This document shows, in pieces, positions 1 through 9,765 of a stretch of DNA of 64,000 nt (the first letter of the stretch is position 1; every line of letters starts with the position of its first letter). Source of the stretch: Providencia hangzhouensis (lineage in GTDB: Bacteria > Pseudomonadota > Gammaproteobacteria > Enterobacterales > Enterobacteriaceae). Location of the stretch: assembly GCF_029193595.2 (NCBI RefSeq), contig NZ_CP135052.1, positions 2,542,001 through 2,606,000 on the forward strand, read 5' to 3'. A model generated the notes under the pieces. It searched no databases and was not told the DNA's origin. It saw nothing but the letters and a program-made list of their open reading frames with translations. The translations under genes and the position numbers were made by a program.

Positions 1-1995
1 ATCATAGATAGTACGAGAGGTCGTTAACCCGCCAGAATGCAATAATAGTGCTCCCGTTGCACTGAAATCGATAGCATGATATTTAGGGTCATAGTTATAA
101 CCCAAACTGTATTCTCCTGATGAAACTATATAGTTTGCACTAACGGAACTGCTAAATTCATTACGGCTATGGTTATATCTTTGCGTAAGGTTATACTGCA
201 AATTATTATCTACTAATTGCATACCATTAAAACTTAATGAGCTAATCGAATCTCCATTTTTGCTGGTACTATAGCTATAGTTAGCCCAATTATTTTTTCG
301 ACCCAAATCAAAAGGAATACTCAAATTGAATGACAGCATTTGGTCATTTGTTTTTGAATAGTCTTGTTTAATATAAGAATAAGCAACGCTGTAATTCATT
401 GAATTATAATTAGAGCTAAAACTCATTGTTAAACTTTTATCAGAACCACTTTTGTCCCAATAATATTGCTGATAACCATTCACCGATAAATAACCGATTT
501 CGTCAAGTGACTGAGAGACTGACGCTTGAAACTGTTGTTTTTTTCGCCCCATCTTATAAGGATGATTATTAGAATCAGAAAAATCATAATAGTTTTTTGT
601 TGAGTAACGATATGATGCCAAAGAAAAAGAAGTGCCTGTATTTGGAATGTATTTCGAATATTGAATTCGATACGCTTGCCCTTTCGCACTCTTTTTATCA
701 ATCAATTGTACCGATGCTTCTGTAATATCTGTTGATATCGCGCCAATTTTGCCTAAATTTACTCCAGCACCTATTGTGTAGGCTTGATAGTCTTGAGAAA
801 CTAAGAAACCTCCATAAACGGATAAGTTATATGGCAAGCCGCAAATTGCTGATGCTTGCGCAAAATTAGGTTTACGTCGTGCACCATCAACATTATATTT
901 ACCAATATCTACGCTATATTTTAATGTGCCGGCTCTTTGCATCATTGGCACTGCAGAGAAAGGCTGAATAAAAGACCTTACCGTGCCATTAGCTTCTTCA
1001 ATTGTGACCTCAAGATCACCACTATATGACGTTGGATACAAATCATTAATCGCAAACCTACCCGGCGGCACGGTGGTTTGATAAATCACGTTGCCATTTT
1101 GGCTGATAGTAACAATCGCGTTTGATTGTACAAGACCAGTCACTGTAGGTGCAAAACCCCTTTCACTTTGAGGTAACATACTTTCATCAGATACTAGCTT
1201 CACTCCAAGATAAGGGGTACTCTCTATTACGCCATTATCAGAGGATATTTCACCAATCGTTAAGCGGCTTTTTAAGCTACGAATATCACGCTCTACATAA
1301 GTTTGTAGATTATTCCAATTCGTTTCATATGTCGTTTTACTGTAGGTACTATGATTACGGAAACGCCAAGCGCCCATATTAATACCACTTCTTAAACCTA
1401 AGAACGAGTTATCGCTATTATTCTTATTTTGGTACCAATGTTTATTAAACCGAACTGTGTAGTTAACAAATGTAGTGGTGATTCCATCGTCCCATTCCTT
1501 TGGTTCAATATAGCCTCTACTCGTATTTTCTAATCCAATTTGTGGGATACTAATTTGTAATTGTTGGGTTTCAAATCTGTATTGATAATTAGCACTGGGA
1601 ATAATTTTACTAATGTCATTCAAATATTCGTCCTCTCCACTTGCTGAAAACTTTTCACTTGCTGAGTTTTTCACGCCCCAGTTTAGCAGCATTTTTTTTG
1701 TTATTTCAGGAGATAATTTTTTAGCTTTATCATCAAATAAAAACCTTATATTTTTGTTATCAATCAATTTATCATTTATATAGATATCAACAAAATAATC
1801 TCCTGGCAATTGCCCTCCCGCAGATGATAGGTAGCCTAAACTATTTATATCTGCGACTTGGTTTTCCATTCCGGAATTAATTGCATTAATATCAAAAATA
1901 TCTTTAGCAATTGTATTATTGATATAAAATATTAAGCTAATCGCAGTAAAAACATTAGAATACATAAGCGTATTTTTTTTACAAAAAACTGGCAT
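1..1995 (-). CDS. Fimbrial outer-membrane usher, partial (C-terminus off the left edge)
   Basis: FimD/PapC-family usher: receives chaperone-bound pilus subunits and secretes them through its outer-membrane barrel. The frame is open from ATG 1995 to base 1, giving 665 residues; ushers usually have 800-880, so roughly the last 150-200 are missing. Residues 60-75 (GGQLPGDYFVDIYIND) match the usher N-terminal domain, and LLLHSGGLT near the edge resembles the conserved HSGGV segment. The N-terminus is hydrophobic and signal-like; Met11 at 1965 is an alternative start. It begins 11 bases after the chaperone stop, so it is the third gene of the fimbrial operon. Family call is firm; the fimbrial type is unknown. 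Confidence 0.9.
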   Translation of the reverse strand, partial: MPVFCKKNTLMYSNVFTAISLIFYINNTIAKDIFDINAINSGMENQVADINSLGYLSSAGGQLPGDYFVDIYINDKLIDNKNIRFLFDDKAKKLSPEITKKMLLNWGVKNSASEKFSASGEDEYLNDISKIIPSANYQYRFETQQLQISIPQIGLENTSRGYIEPKEWDDGITTTFVNYTVRFNKHWYQNKNNSDNSFLGLRSGINMGAWRFRNHSTYSKTTYETNWNNLQTYVERDIRSLKSRLTIGEISSDNGVIESTPYLGVKLVSDESMLPQSERGFAPTVTGLVQSNAIVTISQNGNVIYQTTVPPGRFAINDLYPTSYSGDLEVTIEEANGTVRSFIQPFSAVPMMQRAGTLKYSVDIGKYNVDGARRKPNFAQASAICGLPYNLSVYGGFLVSQDYQAYTIGAGVNLGKIGAISTDITEASVQLIDKKSAKGQAYRIQYSKYIPNTGTSFSLASYRYSTKNYYDFSDSNNHPYKMGRKKQQFQASVSQSLDEIGYLSVNGYQQYYWDKSGSDKSLTMSFSSNYNSMNYSVAYSYIKQDYSKTNDQMLSFNLSIPFDLGRKNNWANYSYSTSKNGDSISSLSFNGMQLVDNNLQYNLTQRYNHSRNEFSSSVSANYIVSSGEYSLGYNYDPKYHAIDFSATGALLLHSGGLTTSRTIYD

Positions 1996-2006
1996 CTTAG
2001 AGACTC

Positions 2007-2669
2007 TTATTTGGTTTTTTTCTCTATAATAGCGCCATAGTCATTGATAAATTGAACAACTATTGAGTCACCATTATTTATTTTTTTCTTAATGATATAG
2101 TCATTTTTGAATGGATATATTAAACTAGCACCGTCAATGACCCTGCCATTGTCAAGGATATTTTTGATTGATAAGTGATATGGAGTTTGGTTATCAATCA
2201 TAATCCCATCTGGTTTCTCAACTAAAAAAATTTTTTTAAAGTCGAATGGCTCTATATCTTTCGACCTTAAAAATAATTTAAACTGTGAATTTATGATTAT
2301 CTGTAGTTCATTCTCAATACTATTATTTTTTGGTGGTATTGATTTGATATTAAGCAAATAAATTTGTTCAGTATTTGAACCGATAGGCTCACCTATATAA
2401 GAAATTCTAGCTGAACCATTTGTATCTGGCTCAATACGAAATAATGGTGGTATGGCAATAAATGGTGCTTTCCCCTCTCCGCCAAATGGTGATACCCAGC
2501 TTTGAATTAAAAAAGGTTTTTCTTTATCACTATTGAAAATAGGAATATCAATTTCACGTTTATTTTCTTCATAGACAAAACGTGTTCCACCTACACTAAT
2601 CCCTGAGGCTTGAGAGGTGTTAGCTATAGAAAAAAAACATATACAGATTGAAAAAAATATTTTTTTCAT
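2007..2669 (-). CDS. Periplasmic fimbrial chaperone (PapD/FimC family)
   Basis: 220-residue pilus chaperone that folds subunits by donor-strand complementation in the periplasm and hands them to the usher. A signal peptide is visible (residues 1-21, cleavage near SQA-SG). The conserved subunit-anchoring arginine is at residue 30 (GTRFVYEE, near mature position 8), and the basic residue of the F1-G1 region is in SQFKLFLRS. Two immunoglobulin-like domains are expected from the length. It lies 57 bases after the subunit gene and 11 before the usher on the same strand. Lysine, asparagine and isoleucine content is very high, in line with the AT-rich locus. Confidence 0.93.
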   Translation of the reverse strand: MKKIFFSICICFFSIANTSQASGISVGGTRFVYEENKREIDIPIFNSDKEKPFLIQSWVSPFGGEGKAPFIAIPPLFRIEPDTNGSARISYIGEPIGSNTEQIYLLNIKSIPPKNNSIENELQIIINSQFKLFLRSKDIEPFDFKKIFLVEKPDGIMIDNQTPYHLSIKNILDNGRVIDGASLIYPFKNDYIIKKKINNGDSIVVQFINDYGAIIEKKTK

Positions 2670-2726
2670 AAAACAACCATTATATTGAAATAAGAAGGAG
2701 AGTAACCATTGTCACTCTCCAATTAG

Positions 2727-3248
2727 TTAATGATATTGAATACTGTATACTGCACTGCTATTAGCAGGCCCTGCAGTTACTACACCAGTCGCTTTATAAC
2801 GAGCAACATAGTCTAAGTCTACTGTTGTACCATCGAATTCAATTTGTTTTGAATCTTCAAACAACTTAATTTGCGTTATTGCATCTTTTTCAAATAAAGC
2901 AACACCGACATTATTTGCAACACCTACAGCTTGGTTAATTGCAAGAATATCGTTGTCTGCGGTATCACGTGTGCCACCGAAGCGTACAGTTACTTTGGAG
3001 TTTGTTGGACAATCAACAAGTTTAATAGTGAAGTCTTTTAAACCCGCCACTTCTCCTTGTGCGGCTAAACTTTTAGCTGATACCTTTCCAAGGTCAACAT
3101 TTAAATTTTTTGAGTTGCTATCAACTGTACAAGCTATATCAGTTATTTCCCCAGTAAAGTTAATTGTACCTGAAGCAAAAACAGTTGGCGTAGATGTTAC
3201 AGCTAAAGTAACCCCTATTACAGTTAGGGATTTTTTTAGAATACTCAT
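2727..3248 (-). CDS. Fimbrial major subunit (FimA-type pilin)
   Basis: 173-residue type-1-like pilin. Signal peptide of about 25 residues ending TVFA, then the usual mature start (SGTINFTGEITDIAC), a disulfide pair (Cys in DIAC and in LVDCP), and an aromatic C-terminal beta strand (YSIQYH) recognised by chaperone and usher. First gene of the fimbrial operon, so it is probably the major shaft subunit; minor subunits and adhesin would lie beyond the usher, off the left edge. Its upstream 186 bases are very AT-rich and hold the presumed promoter; I saw no fimS-like invertible repeat and no recombinase gene nearby. Confidence 0.92.
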   Translation of the reverse strand: MSILKKSLTVIGVTLAVTSTPTVFASGTINFTGEITDIACTVDSNSKNLNVDLGKVSAKSLAAQGEVAGLKDFTIKLVDCPTNSKVTVRFGGTRDTADNDILAINQAVGVANNVGVALFEKDAITQIKLFEDSKQIEFDGTTVDLDYVARYKATGVVTAGPANSSAVYSIQYH

Positions 3249-3434
3249 AATAGTTCCTATAATATAGATTTTTAATTATTAATTACTACATAAACAAATA
3301 AATCACTCATATTTTTAGTTCAGAAGAAATATATCATCTACCTTTAGTTAAGTTAACCAATGGATACATTGAATTTTTTAAAATTGCATCTAAAATATTA
3401 ATGCTTTGTTTTTATCATTTATGAACTGGCTCTT

Positions 3435-4292
3435 TTATTTAGATTTTTTATTAGCAATTAGATAGTTTTTTAAAATTTCATTTGCCATTGAGATTTTATT
3501 AATATACATATAAAAATTATAGAACGACTTTTTATTTACTATTTTCAGCTCTTTTAATGAATTATTATTTAATTCTTTCTGGATTAAATTTTTCGGCAAC
3601 CATAAATAACCAACCGAATTTTCGGCTAATTTAATTGCTAATTCCACATTAGAAATATGGATAGTTTGGATGCTTTTGCTCCCATTCATACCTGTAAGCT
3701 TCAAAGAAATTGAGGCTGTTTTTTCCATTATTTTCAGTATATTGTCAACTGAACAATGTTGCAGCTTATGATTTGGGTTGGTTACAAGCACCGCTTCAAC
3801 CTGTTCAAGAAATATGGGATTTAACGACTCAATGTAATGATGAGTAATTAGTAAATCATAATTTTTAATTGTAAAAACATCTGATTTTCTTAGTGAAATC
3901 TTCTTAAGATCAATATCATAATCCTTTCTAGAGCAGCTTAGCTCTCCAATTTTTTTAAGTATTTCATCACTTTGATATAGCGAATCTATAACTATATTAA
4001 TTTTATTATTTCCCTCATAATTTAATGACTTGGCAACCTCTTCTAATGAAATCGCTTTATTTGTTACTTCTCTTGATAACGCTAATAACTGTTCTCCTTG
4101 TTTAGTTAATACTGCACGACGTTTTTCTAAAGAAAATATTTCAATTTCTAACGTTTGCTCTAATTTACTGATGGTATAACTAATTGATGATTGTGTTCTA
4201 TGCAAGATTTCAGCTGCTTGAGCAAAACCACCGTAGTCAACCACCGCTTGTAGGGTTATCCATTGGTCTAGCGTAGTTCGGGTTTTAACCAT
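3435..4292 (-). CDS. LysR-type transcriptional regulator
   Basis: 285 residues. An N-terminal winged helix-turn-helix (residues about 9-68, with GGFAQAAEILHRTQSSISY) is followed by a linker and a divergent, lysine/isoleucine-rich substrate-binding domain. The ATG at 4292 has an SD (TTTGGAG) upstream. It is co-oriented with the fimbrial operon 186 bases upstream of the pilin gene, so it may control fimbriation, but it could equally act on distant genes. Regulators of chaperone-usher loci are more often recombinases or PapB/MrpJ types, so the pairing would be unusual. Family call is firm; target is inference. Confidence 0.85.
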   Translation of the reverse strand: MVKTRTTLDQWITLQAVVDYGGFAQAAEILHRTQSSISYTISKLEQTLEIEIFSLEKRRAVLTKQGEQLLALSREVTNKAISLEEVAKSLNYEGNNKINIVIDSLYQSDEILKKIGELSCSRKDYDIDLKKISLRKSDVFTIKNYDLLITHHYIESLNPIFLEQVEAVLVTNPNHKLQHCSVDNILKIMEKTASISLKLTGMNGSKSIQTIHISNVELAIKLAENSVGYLWLPKNLIQKELNNNSLKELKIVNKKSFYNFYMYINKISMANEILKNYLIANKKSK

Positions 4293-4627
4293 AGAGTCTC
4301 CAAATTATTAACCTGGGAGATATATTTTATTTATCGTTAATAAATACTTTTACATACTATTCCTTATTTACTCATATATTTAAAAGTTTTTAAGTTATTT
4401 ATTTTGATATATCGATAATCATTTTTAATAGGGGATATTTTTTTATGTAAAGCTATCAGTTCTCTTATACTCTCGAAAAGATCAATACAAGTAACTAAAA
4501 ACAGCCTAATAATAAAACCAAGAAATATAAAAATAAATTAAATAACTATGCACCATTAATAATGGTACCCAGCTTTTCAAAATTATGGGGATTAAGTGTA
4601 TATTTCTATGATGAGCACACTTTTAGA
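4293..4627. other. AT-rich intergenic region, no gene seen
   Basis: About 335 bases between the LysR gene start and the lpxM terminator. Very AT-rich, with stops in all frames; it presumably holds the LysR gene promoter. I recognise no RNA gene or operator here. Confidence 0.6.
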
Positions 4628-4660
4628 CAAAAAAAAGCCATTACTCAAAAGGTAATGGCT
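4628..4660 (-). terminator. Intrinsic terminator of lpxM
   Basis: Perfect 9-bp stem AGCCATTAC (4636-4644) / GTAATGGCT (4652-4660) with a 7-base loop. On the minus strand it is followed by a run of T residues (4635 downwards), 27 bases after the lpxM stop. Confidence 0.88.
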
Positions 4661-4686
4661 CAAAAATTATTCTGTAGATCTGGACA

Positions 4687-5661
4687 CTAACGGTAAAGAT
4701 CTTTTCGCTGATAAGGTTCTATTTCTCCCTCTTTTCGCGTTTTTAATAGCTTTAGTATCCATGTGTATTGTTCTAAGTTCGGGGAAACCAGATATTCCAG
4801 CTCCTCATTCATTCTTCGTGCAATATACTTATCGTCCTTACCATCGATATCATCCATTGGTTCACGGATAAAAATATGCAATTGATGCGTTTTATGGTCA
4901 TAAACGGGAAATAGTGGCACAACTTTCGCCTTACAAACTTTCATTAACCTACCGATTGCAGGTAATGTTGCCTTATATGTACCAAAAAAATCAACAAATT
5001 CGCTATGCTCCTCACCATGATCTTGGTCTGGAAGATAAAACCCCCAATATCCTTGTCTAACAGAAGCAATAAAAGGCTTAATACCCGCTTCTCTTGAATG
5101 CAAGCGCCCCCCGAAATGGTATCTCGCTTTATTCCATAAATAATCTGCAACTGGGTTCTTTTGGTGATGAAACATTGCAGCCATTTTCTGGCCTTTTGCT
5201 GCTAATAACATCGCTGGTGCATCAACGGCCCAGCCATGAGGAACCATAAAAATAACATTGCTTTGCTGCTGTTTTAAGCGCTCTATAATTTCTTGATTAT
5301 GCCAATGCGTTCTAGCTAGCGTTTTACTTGCACCACGAAGACATAGCTCTGCCAACATAACAAAAGACTGTGGTGCGGTTTCAAACATACGATCAACTAA
5401 TTCTTCTCGTTGTTGTTCTGTCAATTTAGGAAAACAATAAAGTAAGTTAATTTTGGCACGACGACGGCCACTTTTAGCCAATCGCCCAACCCATTTTCCT
5501 ATTTTAGCGAGTAAAGGGTCACGGATTTTAACCGGAATGAAAGCCAATCCTGCCAAAATACCCGCTCCTAACCATACCCCCCAATATTTAGGTAATAGAT
5601 AAGAACGGTGAAAAGTTGGCATATAGCCTTTTTTACTATCAGTGTCTTGATCTTTATTCAT
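4687..5661 (-). CDS. lpxM: Lipid A biosynthesis (Kdo)2-(lauroyl)-lipid IVA acyltransferase
   Basis: 324-residue inner-membrane acyltransferase that adds the last secondary acyl chain (myristate in E. coli) to Kdo2-lipid A. The HX4D catalytic motif is HGWAVD at about residue 143, and an N-terminal membrane anchor covers about residues 28-45 (WGVWLGAGILAGLAFIPV). Length matches E. coli MsbB/LpxM (323). The neighbours mepM, znuA, znuCB and ruvBA are those of msbB in E. coli, which separates it from the paralogues LpxL and LpxP. An intrinsic terminator follows. Its acyl-chain preference cannot be read from sequence here. Confidence 0.95.
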   Translation of the reverse strand: MNKDQDTDSKKGYMPTFHRSYLLPKYWGVWLGAGILAGLAFIPVKIRDPLLAKIGKWVGRLAKSGRRRAKINLLYCFPKLTEQQREELVDRMFETAPQSFVMLAELCLRGASKTLARTHWHNQEIIERLKQQQSNVIFMVPHGWAVDAPAMLLAAKGQKMAAMFHHQKNPVADYLWNKARYHFGGRLHSREAGIKPFIASVRQGYWGFYLPDQDHGEEHSEFVDFFGTYKATLPAIGRLMKVCKAKVVPLFPVYDHKTHQLHIFIREPMDDIDGKDDKYIARRMNEELEYLVSPNLEQYTWILKLLKTRKEGEIEPYQRKDLYR

Positions 5662-5778
5662 GCTGTACTCAAGTGAATATTAGCTATCTCTCTATAGCTT
5701 ATAATAATAGTTTACGGGAGCATTACAAAGAAAACTGGCAGATACAAGTACCTGCCAGCGATAAAATAGAAACTTAAG

Positions 5779-7119
5779 TTACTGTAGTTTAAGTTGTGGT
5801 TTCGTTTCTTTTACTAGCGCTAAATATTCTTTACGCTCTTTTCCTGTTAAACCACCAGAACTTGGTAATTTCGCAGTAAGTGGATTTACTGCTTGTTGAT
5901 TCACCCACATTTCAAAATGTAGATGAGGCCCGGTCGAACGCCCAGTATTACCTGATAGCGCAATTCTATCACCACGCTTAACTTTTTGCCCAGGCTTAAC
6001 TAACAATTGGCGTAAATGCATGTAACGAGTGGTATATTGACGCCCATGACGGATAGCAATAAAGTTGCCTGCAGCGCCGCTGTATTTTGAAACAATCACT
6101 TCACCATCACCAACAGCAAGTACTGGCGTGCCAACAGGCATTGCGAAGTCCACGCCTTTATGTGGTGCTACACGCCCAGTAACTGGGTTAACTCGGCGAG
6201 GATTGAATTGTGAAGACACTCTAAACTGTTTAGCGGTTGGAAAACGTAAGAAACCGCGTTCTAAGCCATTCCCTTCGCTATCATAATAGCGCCCATCTTC
6301 AGCACGAAAAGCATAATAGCTTTTTCCATTAGTTTGCAGACGAACACCAATGAGTTGGCTCTGCTCACTGCGCCCGTTAAGCATTTCCCTGCTCATTAAC
6401 ACACTGAATTTATCGCCTTTTTTCAATTTTTTGAAATCAACCTGCCATTGTAAGGCTTTAATCACCTCACGGCCTTCATTACGTGTTAAGCCCGCTTTGT
6501 TTGTACTTTGTGCAAATGAACCGTCAACAGTACCTTTTAAAACACTGTTAGTCCATTCACCTTCGCGAATTTGCTTAGTTTCTTCAAATTTATTTGTCGT
6601 TCCTACGCGGGTAAAAATACGGGTCTCACGGCGAGAAACATCCCAAGTCAATGATTCTAACTCACCCTGTTCTGTTAAAGACCAATTTAAGGATTGGCCT
6701 ATTTTAAGGTTTCTCAATGACTTATGTTGGTTAGATAGCGTTGCAACATCCCCAGCTTCAATACCGAATTGAGTTAAAATAGTCGTTAAGTTATCACCAC
6801 TTGCAACAACATATTCATGGGGGAGAGGCGCAGCTTCTCCCCCTGTCTCTATTGCTTCAGCTTCGGTATCAGCAAGGCCTTCATCAGGTAGCTGTTCACT
6901 ACTGTCTTGAATTATATCGTCGGTAGCATCACTTGCAGGTAATAATAAGAGCGGTATGATGGTATCCGGTGTGCCATCATTTTCAGTTGTCGTTGGTACA
7001 TGAACTGGCCGCCAAATTGCGACGGCCATAGTCGCTACAGTGAGCGTACTTAATACAATTTTATGTGTCCTAGACAGGCTACCGTATACCTGAGCCAGAC
7101 TTTTGGCCATTTGCTGCAC
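5779..7119 (-). CDS. mepM: Murein DD-endopeptidase MepM (M23 family)
   Basis: 446 residues. Cleaves D-Ala-meso-DAP crosslinks to let new glycan strands insert into peptidoglycan. It has a membrane anchor at about residues 22-38, an acidic linker, a LysM-like domain (HEYVVASGDNLTTIL) and a C-terminal M23 zinc peptidase with HKGVDFAMP and HLHFEMW supplying metal ligands. The start is GTG at 7119: MQQMAKS aligns with the E. coli MQQIARS start and an AAGGAA SD lies 8 bases upstream; the ATG three codons in is the alternative. It lies 20 bases after znuA on the same strand, so Zur-controlled readthrough is possible. Confidence 0.95.
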   Translation of the reverse strand: MQQMAKSLAQVYGSLSRTHKIVLSTLTVATMAVAIWRPVHVPTTTENDGTPDTIIPLLLLPASDATDDIIQDSSEQLPDEGLADTEAEAIETGGEAAPLPHEYVVASGDNLTTILTQFGIEAGDVATLSNQHKSLRNLKIGQSLNWSLTEQGELESLTWDVSRRETRIFTRVGTTNKFEETKQIREGEWTNSVLKGTVDGSFAQSTNKAGLTRNEGREVIKALQWQVDFKKLKKGDKFSVLMSREMLNGRSEQSQLIGVRLQTNGKSYYAFRAEDGRYYDSEGNGLERGFLRFPTAKQFRVSSQFNPRRVNPVTGRVAPHKGVDFAMPVGTPVLAVGDGEVIVSKYSGAAGNFIAIRHGRQYTTRYMHLRQLLVKPGQKVKRGDRIALSGNTGRSTGPHLHFEMWVNQQAVNPLTAKLPSSGGLTGKERKEYLALVKETKPQLKLQ

Positions 7120-7139
7120 TTAAACAATTCCTTCTATTT

Positions 7140-8099
7140 TTAATTCAGGCAGCTGGCGTATTGCTCTGATAATTGAGTCAAAAACTGCATGTAGCTATCT
7201 GGCCCTATCGCCAGCCCAATTCCTAGTGGGTCGAGAGTTCCCATTTTCACCCCCGTATTTCGTGCTACACTTTCAATCACAGCAGGCCTGAATTGTGGCT
7301 CAGCAAAAACACATTGCGCTTTGTGCTCAACCAATTGTGTTCGTATTTGATGTAATTTCTGCGCGCCAGGTTGTATTTCTGGGTTTATCGTAAAGTGCCC
7401 TAATGGAGCTAATTGATAGTGTTTTTCAAAGTAACCGTAAGCGTCGTGAAAAACAAAATAACCCTTATTTTTAGCTGGCTGCAAAATATTAGCAATTTTC
7501 TGATCATTTTGCGTCATATTTTCTTTGAATTTACGAAGGTTTACGTCTAGCTTATTTTTTTGTTCAGGATAAAGCTCTACTAAACGCTCATAAATGTCTT
7601 GCGCAGCGTAATTTGCAATTTCTGGGGATAACCAGATATGCATATTATACTCACCATGGTGATGATGTTCGTGATCGTTGTCATGGTTAGCTTCATCTCC
7701 ATGTTCGTGATCATGTTCATCTTCATGTGACTCCGCCATAAGTAGTGGCTTAATGTTTTTCTGCTCAGCCAATGCTAGGCGTTTATTCTGTGGTAATGTA
7801 TTGATTGGCTTCTGTAAAAACATTTCCATATCAGGTCCAACCCATACGAATAGATCGGCCTGTTTAATTTTTTTCAAATCAGAAGGTTTAAGTGCATAAT
7901 CATGAGGTGAAGCACCATCTGGTAATAAAACTTGTGTCTCAGTGACACCGTCTGCAATCCCTGCGGCAATAAAGGCCAGTGGGCGAATTGACGTTACAAC
8001 ATCAGCATTAGCAGTTGATACCATAGTTGCACTTAATACGGAGGTCGCCACCGCCCCGAAAAGAAATTTGCAGGCAATGTTTTTCGATTTATGTATCAT
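7140..8099 (-). CDS. znuA: Zinc ABC transporter, periplasmic zinc-binding protein
   Basis: 319 residues from ATG 8099. High-affinity periplasmic Zn(II) receptor for ZnuBC. Signal peptide ending TANA-DVV, the SPHDYALKPSD region with the first zinc histidine, and a long histidine/acid-rich loop (about residues 125-155) before MHIWLSP, typical of zinc rather than manganese receptors. A longer frame opens at GTG 8147, but that codon lies inside the Zur box and upstream of any signal peptide, so I reject it. Divergent from znuCB, with the shared operator between them; mepM follows 20 bases downstream. Confidence 0.96.
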   Translation of the reverse strand: MIHKSKNIACKFLFGAVATSVLSATMVSTANADVVTSIRPLAFIAAGIADGVTETQVLLPDGASPHDYALKPSDLKKIKQADLFVWVGPDMEMFLQKPINTLPQNKRLALAEQKNIKPLLMAESHEDEHDHEHGDEANHDNDHEHHHHGEYNMHIWLSPEIANYAAQDIYERLVELYPEQKNKLDVNLRKFKENMTQNDQKIANILQPAKNKGYFVFHDAYGYFEKHYQLAPLGHFTINPEIQPGAQKLHQIRTQLVEHKAQCVFAEPQFRPAVIESVARNTGVKMGTLDPLGIGLAIGPDSYMQFLTQLSEQYASCLN

Positions 8100-8127
8100 A
8101 GCAGTCTTTTTCCGTGATTTTGATTTT

Positions 8128-8150
8128 GAAATGTTATAATATAACACAAA
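8128..8150. promoter_or_regulatory. Zur box between znuA and znuC
   Basis: Interrupted palindrome GAAATGTTATAATATAACAC centred near 8139, matching the E. coli znu operator pattern GAAATGTTATA-N-TATAACATTTC in its left half and core. It sits in the 76-base gap between divergent znuA and znuC, where zinc-loaded Zur would repress both. Confidence 0.88.
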
Positions 8151-8175
8151 ATGAATTCTGCAAGATGTTTTTCAT

Positions 8176-8943
8176 ATGCAACCATTACTGACTTTAAATA
8201 AAATTTCTGTTTCATTTGGCGAAAAACAGGTCCTTAACGATGTTACCTTTGAACTGAATAAAGGTGACATCGTAACCCTTTTAGGCCCAAATGGTGCTGG
8301 AAAATCAACTATTGTACGTGTTGTACTTGGGCTACTTGCCCCTACATCAGGTACCATTACGCGCCCTTCTTCTCTTGCTATTGGCTATGTTCCACAAAAA
8401 CTTCATCTGGATACCACGCTACCTCTTACTGTTAAACGTTTTATGTTATTAAAGCTCGGTGCTCGTAAAGAGCATTTGTTACCTGCACTCGAAAGAGTCA
8501 AAGCAACGCATTTACTCGAGCAACCGATGCAAAAATTATCAGGCGGTGAAACTCAACGTGTTTTACTGGCTCGCGCCCTACTCAATAAACCTGACCTGTT
8601 AGTGCTCGATGAACCCGCTCAAGGTGTCGATATTACAGGCCAAGTTGCACTATATGATTTAATTAATCAATTAAGAACTGAGCTTAATTGTGCTGTATTA
8701 ATGGTTTCCCATGACTTACATCTCGTGATGGCAAAAACAGATAAAGTACTTTGCATTAACGGCCATATTTGCTGTTCTGGCGCGCCAGACGTTGTTTCAA
8801 ACCACCCTGAGTTTGTGGCAATGTTTGGTTATCGGGGTGCTCAACAACTCGGTGTATACCGTCATCAACATAATCATCAACATGATTTAGAAGGCAATAT
8901 TATTGTTGGTCACCAACACAGCAAGGACTGCAAACATGATTGA
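8176..8943 (+). CDS. znuC: Zinc ABC transporter ATP-binding protein
   Basis: 255-residue ATPase that powers ZnuB. Walker [10 protein letters not shown] (about residue 37), signature LSGGETQR, Walker [13 protein letters not shown] and the switch histidine in VSHDLH are all present. The C-terminal tail is histidine-rich ([10 protein letters not shown], then [10 protein letters not shown]), longer than I recall for E. coli ZnuC and perhaps metal-sensing. Its stop overlaps the znuB start by 8 bases, which implies translational coupling. Controlled by the Zur box upstream; no strong SD is visible before ATG 8176. Confidence 0.96.
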   Translation: MQPLLTLNKISVSFGEKQVLNDVTFELNKGDIVTLLGPNGAGKSTIVRVVLGLLAPTSGTITRPSSLAIGYVPQKLHLDTTLPLTVKRFMLLKLGARKEHLLPALERVKATHLLEQPMQKLSGGETQRVLLARALLNKPDLLVLDEPAQGVDITGQVALYDLINQLRTELNCAVLMVSHDLHLVMAKTDKVLCINGHICCSGAPDVVSNHPEFVAMFGYRGAQQLGVYRHQHNHQHDLEGNIIVGHQHSKDCKHD

Positions 8944-9721
8944 GTTACTATTACCCGGCTGGGTAGCAGGCATGCTACTTGCCATTGCGGCAGGTCCTTT
9001 AGGCTCTTTTGTTGTGTGGCGCCGAATGTCCTATTTTGGCGATACACTAGCTCATGCTTCATTGCTAGGCGTCGCATTTGGGCTACTATTAAATATCAAC
9101 CCATTCTATGCCGTTATTGCTGTCACTTTGTTATTGGCCTTAATCTTAGTTTGGCTAGAAAAACGTCCACAACTTGCCGTTGATACTTTACTGGGTATTA
9201 TGGCGCACAGTTCACTGTCTTTAGGTTTAGTCGTTGTTAGCTTGATGGCTAATGTCCGTGTTGACCTAATGGCTTACTTATTTGGTGACTTACTCTCAGT
9301 CAGCTATGAAGATATTATAACGATTTTTATTGGCGTTATTGTCGTTTGCGGGTTGCTTTTTTATCGTTGGCGGGCACTTTTGTCCATAACGGTTAGCCCT
9401 GAACTTGCTTTTGTTGATGGCATTAATATTCAAAGACTCCGTTTATTACTAATGTTAGTTACCGCACTAACAATTGGCATTGCAATGAAGTTTGTCGGGG
9501 CGTTAATTATTACGTCTTTATTGATTATACCCGCAGCGACGGCTCGACGTTTTGCTCGAACACCTGAGCAAATGGCCTTTATCGCTATCTTAATTGGTAT
9601 GATTGCTGTGACTGGTGGGCTAACACTTTCTGCTTTCTACGATACCCCTGCTGGGCCGTCTGTCGTATTGGTATCGGCTGTTCTATTCGTACTTAGCTTA
9701 ACAATAAAAGCGAAAAATTAA
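8936..9721 (+). CDS. znuB: Zinc ABC transporter permease
   Basis: 261-residue integral membrane permease (ABC-3 family) with about seven to eight hydrophobic segments; forms the Zn(II) channel with ZnuC. The start ATG 8936 ([13 protein letters not shown]) overlaps znuC by 8 bases and gives the E. coli length; the upstream in-frame start at 8903 would extend it into znuC and is rejected. A strong hairpin terminator follows before the convergent ruvB. Confidence 0.96.
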   Translation: MIELLLPGWVAGMLLAIAAGPLGSFVVWRRMSYFGDTLAHASLLGVAFGLLLNINPFYAVIAVTLLLALILVWLEKRPQLAVDTLLGIMAHSSLSLGLVVVSLMANVRVDLMAYLFGDLLSVSYEDIITIFIGVIVVCGLLFYRWRALLSITVSPELAFVDGINIQRLRLLLMLVTALTIGIAMKFVGALIITSLLIIPAATARRFARTPEQMAFIAILIGMIAVTGGLTLSAFYDTPAGPSVVLVSAVLFVLSLTIKAKN

Positions 9722-9765
9722 TTTAAGCTATGCATTTTAGTCATCACACGCTGTTTTTAGCACAG

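Noticed and set aside
2953..3267. 104-residue frame antisense to the pilin gene
   Set aside because: Shadow of a well-supported pilin gene; no start signals.
3249..3434. Possible invertible fimbrial promoter
   Set aside because: I found no pair of inverted repeats and no fim-type recombinase gene within the window.
8100..8147. N-terminal extension of znuA from GTG 8147
   Set aside because: The codon lies inside the Zur operator and would precede the signal peptide; ATG 8099 is the natural start.
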